A stretch of 64,000 bases of DNA, from positions 62,001 through 126,000 of the forward strand of contig JBBRQN010000005.1 of assembly GCA_038226305.1 (NCBI GenBank). The letters are read 5' to 3'. The position numbers were made by a program, and so were the translations under genes. Shown here piece by piece: positions 1 through 8,581 of this stretch. This stretch comes from JASLDZ01 sp038226305. GTDB lineage: Bacteria; Pseudomonadota; Alphaproteobacteria; Caulobacterales; Caulobacteraceae. Under the pieces are notes generated by a model. It saw only the letters and a list, made by a program, of their open reading frames with translations. It was not told the origin of the DNA and ran no database searches. Position 1 is the first letter of the stretch. Every line of letters begins with the position of its first letter.

Positions 1-611
1 TCGGGGCCACCGACGAGATCGGCGTGTTCGAGATGGGCGACGCAGGCCTTCGCGAAGTGAAGAACCCCTCGGCCCTGTTCCTCAACGAAGGCGGCGCGCG
101 GTCGGCCGGAGCGGCGGTGTTCGCAGGCATCGAGGGATCGCGGCCCGTGCTGGTCGAAGTGCAGGCGCTGGTCGCCCCCTCCGCCTACGGCACGCCCCGC
201 CGGGCTGTGGTGGGATGGGACGGGGGCAGGCTGGCGATGGTGCTGGCGGTGCTGGAGGCGCGCTGCGGCCTCAGCTTCAGCGACCGCGACATCTACCTGA
301 ACGTGGCGGGCGGCCTGCGCATCACCGAGCCCGCCGCAGACCTCGCCGCCGCCGCCGCCCTGGTCTCCAGCCAGTCGGAAGAGGCCCTGCCGCAGGATTG
401 CGTGGTGTTCGGCGAGATCAGCCTTTCCGGCGACGTGCGCCCGGTCTCGCGGGGCGAGTCGCGCCTCCGGGAGGCCAAGAAACTGGGGTTCAACAAGGCC
501 CTTGCGCCCTCGTCCGCGCGGGAAGCGGCGCAGGCGGCGGGGGTGTCGCTTTCGGGCGCCACGCGGCTGGCCGATGCAATGAGACAGATCAGCGACGGTG
601 CATGGGACTGA
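1..611 (+). CDS. radA: DNA repair protein RadA/Sms, C-terminal part (5' end outside window)
   Basis: The reading frame is already open at the left edge of the window, so the N-terminal zinc finger, RecA-like ATPase core and KNRFG motif lie outside. The visible ~200 residues start with the typical stretch ATDEIGVFEM and continue through the Lon-protease-like C-terminal domain (AYGTPRRAVVGWD, NVAGGLRITEPAADLA, VVFGEISLSGDVRPV). RadA is a DnaB-like branch-migration helicase used in recombinational repair. It ends 61 bases before the GTG of cvpA and is read in the same direction, so the two may share a transcript. The family assignment is secure; the exact 5' end cannot be seen. Confidence 0.93.
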   Translation, partial: GATDEIGVFEMGDAGLREVKNPSALFLNEGGARSAGAAVFAGIEGSRPVLVEVQALVAPSAYGTPRRAVVGWDGGRLAMVLAVLEARCGLSFSDRDIYLNVAGGLRITEPAADLAAAAALVSSQSEEALPQDCVVFGEISLSGDVRPVSRGESRLREAKKLGFNKALAPSSAREAAQAAGVSLSGATRLADAMRQISDGAWD

Positions 612-672
612 GCGTCCCTATATACCGGGCCAGCGGCGACTCGGCCGCGCGTCCGGAAGCCGGGAGCGACAC

Positions 673-1338
673 GTGACCGCCTTCGACCTCGCCGCCGTGC
701 TGATCCTGGTCGTGTCGGCGTTGATCGGGTTCAGCCGGGGTGCGGTGCGCGAGATCATCACCGTCTTCGCTTTCAGCGTTGCGGCTGTCCTGGCGCTCTA
801 CGCCCTGCCGTTCACCGCGCCCCTTGCGCGCAAGCTGGTGCATCCCGCCTGGGCGGGGGCTGCGGCGGCGGTCGTGGTGGTGTTCGTGATCGCCTATGTG
901 GCCATGCGGGTGCTCGGCGGAGCGGTCACGACGCATCTGCACGCCTCGCCCTTCGGCGGTGTGAACCGTGTCGTCGGGGCAGGCTTCGGCGGCGTGCGCG
1001 CCATCGTGCTGATCGGGGCCTTTGCCCTGGTATTCAACGCCGTGACCCCGCTGGACCTGCAACCCAGGTGGATCACTGGCGGGCTCGCCTGGCCCGCCGC
1101 GCGCGGGGCCGGCTTGGGGCTCGCCGCCTTCGCCCCCAAGGGCATGACCATCGCCGGCGGCCTGGGCAAGGTCATGGGCGACGGGGTGAAGAAGGGCTTC
1201 TCGGCTTCCGACGAAGCGATTGAGCCGCAGGTGGAGTCGGCGATCGAATCTGCGCCCGCGCGCACGCCGCCCAAGCTCCGCGGATACCAGACGCATGACC
1301 GTCGCGGCCTCGACACCCTGGTGGAACGCACCCGATGA
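673..1338 (+). CDS. cvpA: CvpA family membrane protein
   Basis: A 221-residue integral membrane protein with about four hydrophobic segments in its first 140 residues. It begins FDLAAVLILVVSALIGFSRG, the normal CvpA/colicin V production opening, and ends in a polar cytoplasmic tail. The GTG at 673 was chosen over an earlier in-frame ATG at 598 because the extra 25 residues are Arg-rich and would overlap radA. The last four bases (ATGA) overlap the start of purF, so the two are translationally coupled. cvpA-purF is a well-known gene pair. The molecular role is unclear; family members affect envelope homeostasis. Confidence 0.88.
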   Translation: MTAFDLAAVLILVVSALIGFSRGAVREIITVFAFSVAAVLALYALPFTAPLARKLVHPAWAGAAAAVVVVFVIAYVAMRVLGGAVTTHLHASPFGGVNRVVGAGFGGVRAIVLIGAFALVFNAVTPLDLQPRWITGGLAWPAARGAGLGLAAFAPKGMTIAGGLGKVMGDGVKKGFSASDEAIEPQVESAIESAPARTPPKLRGYQTHDRRGLDTLVERTR

Positions 1339-2834
1339 ACTCGTCACAACGCAGCGCCTACCCCGAGCGCGATCCTGACGACGACCGCCCCCGGCTGGAG
1401 TGCGGCGTCTTCGGCGTGTGGAATGTGGAGGAGGCTGCAGCCGTCGTGGCGCTGGGCCTGCACGCCCTGCAGCATCGCGGGCAGGAGGCCTGCGGGATGG
1501 CCGCGTTCGACGGCCAGCGCTTCGCCACCGAACGCCACCTCGGCCACGTGGGCGAGGCCTTCGGGCAGGACGATCTGGTGCAGCGCCTTCCGGGCTACGC
1601 CGCCGTGGGCCACACGCGCTATGCCACCGCCGGCGGCCACGCGATCCGCAACGTGCAGCCGATGTTCGCCGACCTTGAGAGCGGCGGCATCGCCATCGGC
1701 CACAACGGCAACCTCACCAACTTCCTGACCCTGCGCCACCAGCTTGTGGCCGAGGGCGCGATCTTCCAGTCCACTTCCGACAGCGAGGTGATCTTGCATC
1801 TGGTGGCCCGCTCGCGCAAAGCCCGGGTGGTCGACCGCTTCGTGGATGCGCTTCGCCAGATCGAGGGCGGCTATGCGCTGGTGGCGCTCACCAACACCAA
1901 GCTGATCGGTGCGCGCGATCCCCTCGGCATCCGGCCCCTGGTGCTGGGCGCCATCGAAGGGAACGGTGCGCCGCGCCACGTGCTCGCTTCCGAAACCTGC
2001 GCGCTGGACATGATCGGCGCCCGCTTCATCCGCGACATCGAGCCGGGCGAGGTGGTGGTGATCTCCGACACCGGCGTCGAGAGCCAGCAGCCCTTCCCTA
2101 ACGCCCGGGCGCGCCCGTGCCTGTTCGAATACGTCTACTTCTCCCGCCCCGATTCGGTGGTGAACGGCCGCAGCGTCTATGGCGTGCGCAAGCGTATGGG
2201 CCGACGCCTGGCGCAGGAGAACCCCGTCGAAGCCGACGTGGTGGTGCCCGTGCCCGACTCCGGCGTGCCGGCGGCGCTGGGCTATGCCCAGGAGTCGGGC
2301 CTGCCGTACGAGCTCGGCATCATCCGTGGCCACTATGTGGGCCGCACCTTCATCCAGCCCACGCAAGGGGTGCGCGAGCTCGGCGTGCGCATGAAGCACT
2401 CGCCCAACCGCGAGGTGCTGGCGGGCAAGCGGGTGGTCCTGATCGACGACTCTATCGTGCGCGGCACCACCAGCGTGAAGATCGTGCGCATGGTGCGGGA
2501 GGCTGGCGCCAAGGAAGTGCACCTGCGCAGCGCCTCTCCCCCTATCAAGTGGCCCGACTTCTACGGCATCGACATGCCCGACCGGGAAAAGCTCATCGCC
2601 GCGCAGAAGAGTGTTTCCGAAATGGCGGAGATGCTGGAGGTCGACTCGCTCGGCTTCCTCTCTGTCGAGGGCCTGTACTGGGCGATGGAGGCTGGGCCGC
2701 GAGACCCAGTGAACCCGCAGTTCACCGACCATTATTTCACCGGCGACTATCCCACGCGCCTTCTGGACCGGGAGATCGCCGAGGGCCGTAACCTGCAGGA
2801 CGAACGACAGTTGTCGTTCCTGGTCGAAGCCTAG
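1335..2834 (+). CDS. purF: Amidophosphoribosyltransferase (PurF)
   Basis: Catalyses the first committed step of purine synthesis, PRPP plus glutamine to 5-phosphoribosylamine, in the cytoplasm. The sequence has the Ntn-type glutaminase domain with a 22-residue propeptide before Cys23 (LECGVFG), then HRGQEACG, GHTRYAT and HNGNLTN. The PRTase domain carries the PRPP loop VVLIDDSIVRGTTS around residues 366-379. Length (499) is normal. The C-terminal cysteines that bind the 4Fe-4S cluster in Bacillus-type enzymes are not apparent; the end reads FTGDYPTRLLD. It is coupled to cvpA by an ATGA overlap and followed by a strong hairpin. Confidence 0.97.
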   Translation: MNSSQRSAYPERDPDDDRPRLECGVFGVWNVEEAAAVVALGLHALQHRGQEACGMAAFDGQRFATERHLGHVGEAFGQDDLVQRLPGYAAVGHTRYATAGGHAIRNVQPMFADLESGGIAIGHNGNLTNFLTLRHQLVAEGAIFQSTSDSEVILHLVARSRKARVVDRFVDALRQIEGGYALVALTNTKLIGARDPLGIRPLVLGAIEGNGAPRHVLASETCALDMIGARFIRDIEPGEVVVISDTGVESQQPFPNARARPCLFEYVYFSRPDSVVNGRSVYGVRKRMGRRLAQENPVEADVVVPVPDSGVPAALGYAQESGLPYELGIIRGHYVGRTFIQPTQGVRELGVRMKHSPNREVLAGKRVVLIDDSIVRGTTSVKIVRMVREAGAKEVHLRSASPPIKWPDFYGIDMPDREKLIAAQKSVSEMAEMLEVDSLGFLSVEGLYWAMEAGPRDPVNPQFTDHYFTGDYPTRLLDREIAEGRNLQDERQLSFLVEA

Positions 2835-2853
2835 GCTTGCAGGCAGTGTGAAG

Positions 2854-2883
2854 GGCTGGCCGGGGGAATGCCCCCGGCCAGCC
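2854..2883. terminator. Terminator hairpin between purF and the convergent TonB receptor gene
   Basis: A perfect 13-bp stem (GGCTGGCCGGGGG, 2854-2866, pairing with 2871-2883) closes on the tetraloop AATG. It lies between the 3' ends of two convergent genes and could stop transcription from both sides. There is no proper T-run on either side, so its efficiency as an intrinsic terminator is uncertain. Confidence 0.75.
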
Positions 2884-2895
2884 GCTCCTTGGCCT

Positions 2896-5352
2896 TTAGA
2901 ACGAGTAGGTCAGCTTCCCGTAGTAGTATCCGCCGTTGTAGCCGAAGGGCGAGAACGCCTGCGGATATTGCACGGCACCGCCCTGGCGGTTGAAATTGAT
3001 CAGGGCTTGGGAATAGGCGGCGTTCAGCTTGTTCGGATACTTGTCGAACAGGTTGTTGGCACCGGCGGTGAGGCGGAAGCCCTTGGGCAGGGCGAGGCTG
3101 ACCTCAAGGTCGGTCAGGAGCGCCGCCGATACCTTGTTGACGAAGTAGGTCACGTTGTCCGGCCCCAGCGTCTGCAGCGAAGCCTTGCCGTAGAGCGTCT
3201 CGCGCAGGGTCACGCTGAGGGGGCCGTGCGTCCACACCGCGCCCGCGATGGCCTTGAACTTGGGCGGAGCGTCTTCGACGGTGGAGATCGCGTTCTTGTC
3301 GAAGAGCAGCTGCGGCGCGACGGCCTTCGGTGTGGCCGCGATCCGAGTTACGGCAGTGTTATTATAAGCACCGCTCAGCGACCAATCGATATGCCCGTAG
3401 TTCCCAAGACTGGTGTTGTAGGTAATGACGGTTTCAACCCCAACGGTCTCGGTGTCGATCCCGTTGGAGAACAGGTTGATGCCCGTCGTGGTGACGCCAG
3501 CGGGGAAGGTGTAGCCGCTGGCCGCGAGGGCCGCGTTCACCGCCGGTGAGATCACGACGCCGTTCGAGATGCCCAGGATCGTGCCCGAACCCAGGATCCG
3601 GTCGGAGATCTTGATGTAGTAGGCATCCACCGTCGCGGTCAGCTTCGGGATCGGGTGGAACACCGCGCCGAAGCTGAAGTTGTCGGACTTCTCAGGCTTC
3701 AGCGGACTGAAGCCGAGGGAGGCCACGCCGCTGGAGTTCGGCGGGAACTGACCCGAGGCCGAACTCGGGCTGACGTTGACGCTGGCATAGAACGACTCGG
3801 CGAGGGTCGGGGCCCGGAAGCCCGTGGAGATTGTGCCCCGCACGCCCACCATGTCGTTGAAGTCGTAGCGGGCGGTGATCTTGCCCACCGTGGTGTCGCC
3901 GAAGTCGGAGTAGTGCTCGAAGCGTACCGCACCGTCGAGCTTCAGGGCGGCGACGGGTGAAGCTGCGAAGTCGGCGTAGAGGCCGACGTTGTCTCGCGAA
4001 TGCGGCCCGGCGACGATGGCCGAGAAGCCCGGATACGACTGCGCCCCGCCCGTGGCGTAGGAGTAGAGCTCGCCCGGCGAGATCGAATAGGTGTCCTCGC
4101 GGTATTCGATGCCCACGGCCACCGTCAGCGGCGTGGCCAGGCCCACCGCGAAGTCCTTGGTCAGGTCGAGGTTGTTGGTCCACTGACCGGCGATCAGCTT
4201 GCCGTCATAGAACTTGGTCTGCCGCAGGCCCAGCGTCGACAGGGCGGTGGAGTTGATGGTGTGCGAGGTGAACAGGGTGTCCAGGTCGCGGCCGTAGGTG
4301 GTGGAGAGGTCGGCGTTCCAGCCGAGCACCATCCCTTTCACGCCGATGGTGCCGGAGTAGTCATCCTCGGAAAGCACGATCTGCGGGCTGAAACCGGTGG
4401 GATAGACCGACGTGGCGATGGAGGGCAGGCGGTAATTTTCCCGGGCCTGGGCGTTCTTGTGGCCGTAGGAACCAAAGGCGTAGACCTCGAACTTATCGAA
4501 CTCGTACCCAGCGTCGAATGTTCCGACGTTCAGGTGGTACAGGGCGTCGCCGCTGACGCGGTTGTTCAAGGGGTAGTATTGATAGTTGACCAGGTTGGCG
4601 TTCACGCCGCTGAGGTTCGACTGGAACGTGCCGTGGTTATAGGTGCGCGGATCGTTCGTGCCGCGGAACGAGTGCCCGTGGAACTTCGACTCGTAGGTGA
4701 GGTTCAGGTAGGACTTCGGGCCGAGCGGCGCGAAACCAATGTTGGCGGTCAGGTCGGGCGTATCGCCGCCGCCGGAGATGTATTGGCCTGCCGAACTCTG
4801 GATGTTGCCGCCGGATGACTTCTTCTTGGTGATGATGTTCACCACGCCGGCGATGGCGTCGGTGCCGTATTGAGCGGCCGCGCCGTCGGTCAGCACTTCC
4901 ACGCGCTCGATGGAATTGGTGGGGATGAAGTTCAGATCCGGTGCCGCGCCACCCTGATAGGGCCCTGCGATGACGGCGATGTTGGCTGTGCCGTGCCGGC
5001 GCTTGCCGTTCACGAGCACGAGCGTGCTGTTGGGGCTCAGGCCGCGGAGCTTGTAGCTGAGGCTGAGCTGGGCGGCGTCGGTGGCGAACCCTTGCGCCTG
5101 CAGCGAGGGCACGTTCTGCGCCAGGGCCTGGATCAGGTCGGGCTGGCCTACGCGCGACAGGGTCACGGAGTCGACGACCTGCACCGGGGCGGCGCTGTCG
5201 ATGGCCTTGAGGCCCACCGTGCGCGTGCCGGTGACGATGACTTCGGAGAGGGAATCGGGCGCCGCCGCGACCTTGGCGGCCTGGGCGAAGGCGGATGATC
5301 CGGCCCCGAGTGCCAGGGCTGATGCACCCCATGCGAGCAGATACTTGTTCAT
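2896..5352 (-). CDS. TonB-dependent outer-membrane receptor
   Basis: An 818-residue TonB-dependent receptor. It starts MNKYLLAWGASALALGAGSSAFAQ, a signal peptide, followed by a TonB-box-like SEVIVTGTR, the plug domain (PDLIQALAQNVPSLQ, GAAAQYGTDAIAGVVNIITKK) and a long beta-barrel ending in aromatic TYSF. The start at 5352 is preferred over ATG 5358 because the AGAGG ribosome site sits 7 nt before it and directly against the earlier ATG. The substrate cannot be deduced: there is no neighbouring transport or catabolic gene. The 5' region carries two small palindromes that could be regulatory. Confidence 0.93.
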   Translation of the reverse strand: MNKYLLAWGASALALGAGSSAFAQAAKVAAAPDSLSEVIVTGTRTVGLKAIDSAAPVQVVDSVTLSRVGQPDLIQALAQNVPSLQAQGFATDAAQLSLSYKLRGLSPNSTLVLVNGKRRHGTANIAVIAGPYQGGAAPDLNFIPTNSIERVEVLTDGAAAQYGTDAIAGVVNIITKKKSSGGNIQSSAGQYISGGGDTPDLTANIGFAPLGPKSYLNLTYESKFHGHSFRGTNDPRTYNHGTFQSNLSGVNANLVNYQYYPLNNRVSGDALYHLNVGTFDAGYEFDKFEVYAFGSYGHKNAQARENYRLPSIATSVYPTGFSPQIVLSEDDYSGTIGVKGMVLGWNADLSTTYGRDLDTLFTSHTINSTALSTLGLRQTKFYDGKLIAGQWTNNLDLTKDFAVGLATPLTVAVGIEYREDTYSISPGELYSYATGGAQSYPGFSAIVAGPHSRDNVGLYADFAASPVAALKLDGAVRFEHYSDFGDTTVGKITARYDFNDMVGVRGTISTGFRAPTLAESFYASVNVSPSSASGQFPPNSSGVASLGFSPLKPEKSDNFSFGAVFHPIPKLTATVDAYYIKISDRILGSGTILGISNGVVISPAVNAALAASGYTFPAGVTTTGINLFSNGIDTETVGVETVITYNTSLGNYGHIDWSLSGAYNNTAVTRIAATPKAVAPQLLFDKNAISTVEDAPPKFKAIAGAVWTHGPLSVTLRETLYGKASLQTLGPDNVTYFVNKVSAALLTDLEVSLALPKGFRLTAGANNLFDKYPNKLNAAYSQALINFNRQGGAVQYPQAFSPFGYNGGYYYGKLTYSF

Positions 5353-5482
5353 CGTCATTCCTCTGCGAGTCTCTCGAAGCCGGGCGCGCTGCGACCGGCG
5401 TGGCGAATGGCTGCAAGGCTTTCGGACTCGACGACACTTCCGCCGGCGCATCTGCGCGCGGCACGCGCCAACGGCGGCTGAA

Positions 5483-5518
5483 AGTAATCGTTACTCGTCT
5501 TGGGCCTCGGCCCAGACG
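5483..5518 (-). promoter_or_regulatory. Palindrome and hairpin upstream of the TonB receptor gene
   Basis: AGTAA-TCG-TTACT (5483-5495) is a perfect 5+3+5 palindrome in an otherwise GC-rich region. It abuts a second hairpin, CGTC-T-TGGGCC-TC-GGCCCA-GACG (5496-5518). They lie 131-166 bases before the receptor start. The first looks like a dimeric-regulator operator, the second like a leader RNA stem. Both roles are inferred from symmetry alone. Confidence 0.35.
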
Positions 5519-5634
5519 GCGCGCATTCCCCGGCGACGGGTGCGGGGCTGACGCCCGCTTGACCCATCGACTCGACGATTAGCTCACGGTGAAGCTTGGG
5601 CTGGCACTATGCAGTTTGTCGCAGACTTGACACG

Positions 5635-5665
5635 AAAACGGCCCCCGCCGCGGGGCGAGGGCCGT
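5635..5665 (-). terminator. Rho-independent terminator of rpsF-rpsR-rplI
   Basis: On the minus strand, ACGGCCC (5665-5659) pairs with GGGCCGT (5644-5638) around a GC-rich loop and is followed by a run of T residues. It lies 48 bases after the rplI stop codon, where an operon terminator is expected. Confidence 0.85.
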
Positions 5666-5712
5666 CAATCGTCTGGAAAGGGGCCGAAGCCGCCCCTCAG
5701 GGAGTATCGACG

Positions 5713-6300
5713 CTAGCGATCGTCGCCGTAGCCCATGTCGTGGCTGCCGGCACCGCCGGCCGCCATGTCCTGGGCGGCTTCGGCGTCGGCGGCGCGGTCG
5801 TCTTCGTACTGCGAGGCGATCACATCTTCGCCGGCGGCCTGACGATCGGCTTCGTCCATGCTGCGGGCGATGTTCACATGCACCGTGATCGACACTTCAG
5901 CGTGGAGCTGAACCTTGATCTCGTGCACGCCCAGCGTCTTGATCGGCTTGTCGAGCACGATCTGCGAGCGATCGACCCGGCCACCGGCTTCGCGGATGGC
6001 ATCGGCCACGTCGCGGCCGGTCACCGAACCGTAGAGCTGCCCCGTCTCGCCCGCGGAGCGGATCATGACGTAGCTATCGCCTTCGAGGTCCGTGCCCTGC
6101 TTTTCGGCTTGCGCCTTGGCTTCGGCATTGCGGACTTCGATCTGGCCGCGCTGGGCTTCGAACAGCTTCATGTTGTTCGACGTGGCCCGCAGCGCCTTGG
6201 AGCGCGGCAGGAGGAAGTTGCGGGCGAACCCGTCCTTCACGACGACCACGTCGCCGATGGCGCCCAGCGACTGGACGCGTTCGAGGAGAACGACTTTCAT
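5713..6300 (-). CDS. rplI: 50S ribosomal protein L9
   Basis: Binds 23S rRNA at the base of the L1 stalk region. It begins MKVVLLERVQSLGAIGDVVVVKDGFARNFLLPRSKA, the standard N-terminal L9 domain, followed by a charged connecting helix and the C-terminal domain (GQLYGSVTGRDVADAI, VHEIKVQLHAEVSI). At 195 residues it is about 45 longer than E. coli L9. The extra is an acidic, Ala/Gly-rich tail ending in MGYGDDR, common in alphaproteobacteria. It is the third gene of rpsF-rpsR-rplI and is followed by a strong terminator. Confidence 0.97.
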   Translation of the reverse strand: MKVVLLERVQSLGAIGDVVVVKDGFARNFLLPRSKALRATSNNMKLFEAQRGQIEVRNAEAKAQAEKQGTDLEGDSYVMIRSAGETGQLYGSVTGRDVADAIREAGGRVDRSQIVLDKPIKTLGVHEIKVQLHAEVSITVHVNIARSMDEADRQAAGEDVIASQYEDDRAADAEAAQDMAAGGAGSHDMGYGDDR

Positions 6301-6310
6301 GGGTTCGTCC

Positions 6311-6592
6311 TCACTTCACGACGTAGGGGAGGAGGGCCAGGAAGCGGGCGCGCTTGATGGCCTTGGCCAGTTCGCGTTGCTTGATCTGGCTCACCGCGGT
6401 GATGCGCGAGGGCACGATCTTGCCCCGCTCGGAGATGTAGCGCTGCAGGAGCTTCACATCCTTGTAGTCGATCTTCGGCGCGCCATTGCCCGAGAACGGG
6501 CAGACCTTGCGGCGGCGGAAGAAGGGGCGTCGGCCCGCGCCGGAGCCCGAAACGGGCGTGCCGGGAGCGTCGGAGGATTCGATGTCAGTCAT
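6311..6592 (-). CDS. rpsR: 30S ribosomal protein S18
   Basis: A 93-residue S18 with FFRRRKVCPFSGN, IDYKDVKLLQRYISERGKIVPSRITAV and KQRELAKAIKRARFLALLPY. S18 sits on the platform of the small subunit next to S6, its partner encoded just upstream. The N-terminus is about 20 residues longer than in E. coli and rich in Ser/Gly/Pro. It lies 12 bases after rpsF and 10 bases before rplI in a single operon. Confidence 0.97.
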   Translation of the reverse strand: MTDIESSDAPGTPVSGSGAGRRPFFRRRKVCPFSGNGAPKIDYKDVKLLQRYISERGKIVPSRITAVSQIKQRELAKAIKRARFLALLPYVVK

Positions 6593-6604
6593 TGTCCCTG
6601 CTCC

Positions 6605-7039
6605 TTAGACTTCGGCCGCGTCGTCGCGAGGCGCGCGCTCGGGGCGGTCGCCCCGTTCGCCGCGTTCCGGGCGATCGCCACGGTCCGGCCGGTCGCCGCG
6701 CTCGGCCCGGTCGCGATCGCGACGGGCGAGGATCGGCGACAGCTCGAGGTCGATCTCCTCGATCTTCACGGTCATGAACCGCAGCACGTCCTCGTTGAGG
6801 GACAGCTGGCGCTCCATCTCCCTCACCGCCGCCGAGGGGGCGTCGATGGCCAGGAGCGAGTAGTGGCCCTTGCGGTTCTTCTTGATCCGGTAAGTGAGGT
6901 TGCGAAGGCCCCAGTATTCGATCTTCGGCACCTGCCCGCCACCCTCTTCGAGGAGGGCCTTGAGTTGGTCGTTGAGGGCTTCGGCTTGCTGCGGCGAGAT
7001 ATCCTGCCGCGCGATCAGGACGTGTTCGTAGAGCGCCAT
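6605..7039 (-). CDS. rpsF: 30S ribosomal protein S6 with Arg/Asp-rich repeat tail
   Basis: Residues 1-100 are a standard S6 domain (MALYEHVLIARQDIS, YWGLRNLTYRIKKNRKGHYSLLAIDAP, RFMTVKIEEI). The last ~40 residues consist of imperfect repeats of RGDRP(D/E), such as RGDRPDRGDRPERGERGDRPER. C-terminal extensions are common on S6; in E. coli the tail is the site of RimK glutamylation, but this one is a mixed-charge repeat rather than polyglutamate. First gene of the rpsF-rpsR-rplI operon; the promoter must lie in the ~290 bases to its right. Confidence 0.96.
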   Translation of the reverse strand: MALYEHVLIARQDISPQQAEALNDQLKALLEEGGGQVPKIEYWGLRNLTYRIKKNRKGHYSLLAIDAPSAAVREMERQLSLNEDVLRFMTVKIEEIDLELSPILARRDRDRAERGDRPDRGDRPERGERGDRPERAPRDDAAEV

Positions 7040-7331
7040 GAGGCGTGTTCATCCTCTCCCGTGAGCTCCAGAAAGGCGGCGCGGAACGCGGGCGGAAGAT
7101 CCCGAACGCTCCACGACGGCTCCGATCACGGCGGGGCGGCGCGTGAAGCGCTCACCCTTGCGATGCTGTGACGGACCGCCTTTGGAAGGCCGCGGAACCT
7201 ACACGTAACCGTGAGCGACGCAAGGGCGCGCGGGAGCGCGACAAGGAAATGCACGCGGCGGTGGAACGCGAATGGCATGCTCGAGTTATCGTCAGCAACA
7301 GCGCCATATCGGCGCATTGTGGGAGCTGCAA

Positions 7332-7589
7332 ATGTCCATTCTCGCCTGGTTGGTCGTAGGTCTTATCGCCGGTTTCCTGGCTTCCAAGGTCATCAACAAG
7401 ACCGGCGAAGGTCTGGTGATGGACATCGTGCTTGGCGTCGTCGGCGCGATCGTCGGTGGCTTCATCTTCAACATGCTCGGTGCTTCCGGCGCGACCGGCA
7501 TAAACCTCTACAGCATCTTCGTGGCCTTCATCGGCGCAGTGGTCGTGCTGTTGATCTACCACATGGTCGTGCGTCGCCGCGCGATCTAA
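7332..7589 (+). CDS. GlsB/YeaQ/YmgE family small membrane protein
   Basis: An 85-residue, Gly-rich protein with three predicted transmembrane helices: SILAWLVVGLIAGFLASKV, GLVMDIVLGVVGAIVGGFIFNML and INLYSIFVAFIGAVVVLLIYHMVV. This is the transglycosylase-associated (GlsB/YeaQ/YmgE) pattern; members are often stress-induced and have no established biochemical activity. ATG 7332 is preceded by GGGAG at good spacing. It stands alone between the ribosomal operon (divergent) and a strong terminator. Confidence 0.88.
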   Translation: MSILAWLVVGLIAGFLASKVINKTGEGLVMDIVLGVVGAIVGGFIFNMLGASGATGINLYSIFVAFIGAVVVLLIYHMVVRRRAI

Positions 7590-7627
7590 GCCTCGGGAGC
7601 CTGCACGGCTCCTGACTGGTGATCTTG

Positions 7628-7662
7628 CGCCCGGTCCGCTCAACAGCGGGCCGGGCGTTTTT
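7628..7662 (+). terminator. Rho-independent terminator of the GlsB-type gene
   Basis: CGCCCGG-TCCGCT (7628-7640) pairs with AGCGGG-CCGGGCG (7645-7657) around a CAAC loop, followed immediately by five T residues. This is the clearest canonical terminator in the window. It may also serve the convergent crotonase gene ending at 7668. Confidence 0.92.
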
Positions 7663-7667
7663 GTGCT

Positions 7668-8567
7668 TCAGGCCTTGAGCCACAGCCGGGTGAAGGCGGG
7701 CAGGGCGGAGGCGAGGCCCTTGAACACCGGCGGGCGCTTCTCGCGGAAAGCCGCCACGCCTTCCTTACCGTCGCCGGTGCTGGCGTAGAACATGGCGAGG
7801 GAGTCCACCTTGTGAGCCTCGCGCGGATGGTCGAGCGCCGGGTTGCGCAGCAGCATCTGCCGGGTGAGCGCCACCGCCACGGGCGATCGATCCTTCACCA
7901 GTCGACGGGCGAATGCCTCGGCTTCGGCCAAAAGCGCATCAGGGGCATGCACCGAGCGGATCAGCCCGCTCGCCTTGCCTTCGGCGGCGGTGAAGATATC
8001 GGCCGTGTAGCACCATTCCATCGCCTGCTGCACACCCACGATCCGGGGCAGGAACCAGCTGGAAGCCGCCTCCGGCACGATGCCGAGGCGGCCGAACACG
8101 AAGCCGATCTTGGCCGTCTCGGAGGCGAGGCGGAAATCCATCGCCAGGGTCATGGTGGCCCCGATGCCCACCGCCGCGCCGTTGATCGCGGCGATCACGG
8201 GCTTGGTGCAGGCGTAGATCGCCAACGTGACCCGCCCGCCCGTATCGCGAACGCCGTCGACGATGGCGGGCTCGTCGAAGCGGGTGTCCAGGTCGTCCAT
8301 CGTGGGCGTCAGGGTCTCATCCAGCCCGAAGACGTTGCCCTCCGCCGACAGGTCCATCCCGGCGCAGAAGGCGCGGCCGCTGCCCGTGACCACCACCACC
8401 CGCACGGCATCGTCGAGGTTCACCGCCTCGAACACATCCACGAGCTCGTTGGCCATCTGCACCGTGAAGCTGTTCAGCTGCTCGGGCCGGTTCAACCGCA
8501 CCCAGAGGAGGCCGTCGTCGATGCGGGTGTCGAGGGTGGCATAGTCGGTGCGGATCATTTCACTCAC
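7668..8567 (-). CDS. Enoyl-CoA hydratase/isomerase (crotonase) family protein
   Basis: A 299-residue crotonase-fold enzyme expected to hydrate or isomerise acyl-CoA thioesters. The oxyanion-hole segments are GRAFCAGMDLSAEG and KPVIAAINGAAVGIGATMTLAMDFRLAS. A conserved Glu follows in FGRLGIVPEAASSWFLPRIVG, and the C-terminal helix with FREKRPPVFKG is typical. The only acidic candidate seen for catalysis is the Glu in IVPEA, so a hydratase with two acidic residues is not proven. It lies next to ribF but is separated by 14 bases. The natural substrate is unknown. Confidence 0.85.
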   Translation of the reverse strand: MSEMIRTDYATLDTRIDDGLLWVRLNRPEQLNSFTVQMANELVDVFEAVNLDDAVRVVVVTGSGRAFCAGMDLSAEGNVFGLDETLTPTMDDLDTRFDEPAIVDGVRDTGGRVTLAIYACTKPVIAAINGAAVGIGATMTLAMDFRLASETAKIGFVFGRLGIVPEAASSWFLPRIVGVQQAMEWCYTADIFTAAEGKASGLIRSVHAPDALLAEAEAFARRLVKDRSPVAVALTRQMLLRNPALDHPREAHKVDSLAMFYASTGDGKEGVAAFREKRPPVFKGLASALPAFTRLWLKA

Positions 8568-8581
8568 GAAGTTGTCGCGGC

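Larger units (their letters stand above)
5353..5712. other. 360-bp intergenic region between rplI and the TonB receptor gene
   Basis: No convincing coding sequence. It contains the rplI terminator at its right end and, nearer the receptor gene, a 13-bp palindrome (5483-5495) and an adjacent hairpin (5496-5518). The receptor promoter should lie here, but I could not assign -35/-10 boxes with confidence. Confidence 0.6.

Noticed and set aside
1344..2732. A 462-residue open frame antisense to purF
   Set aside because: No recognisable domain and composition of an antisense shadow; purF explains the region.
7168..7359. Short frames in the gap between rpsF and the GlsB-type gene
   Set aside because: Basic, low-complexity translations without a ribosome site; the region is more likely the two divergent promoters.
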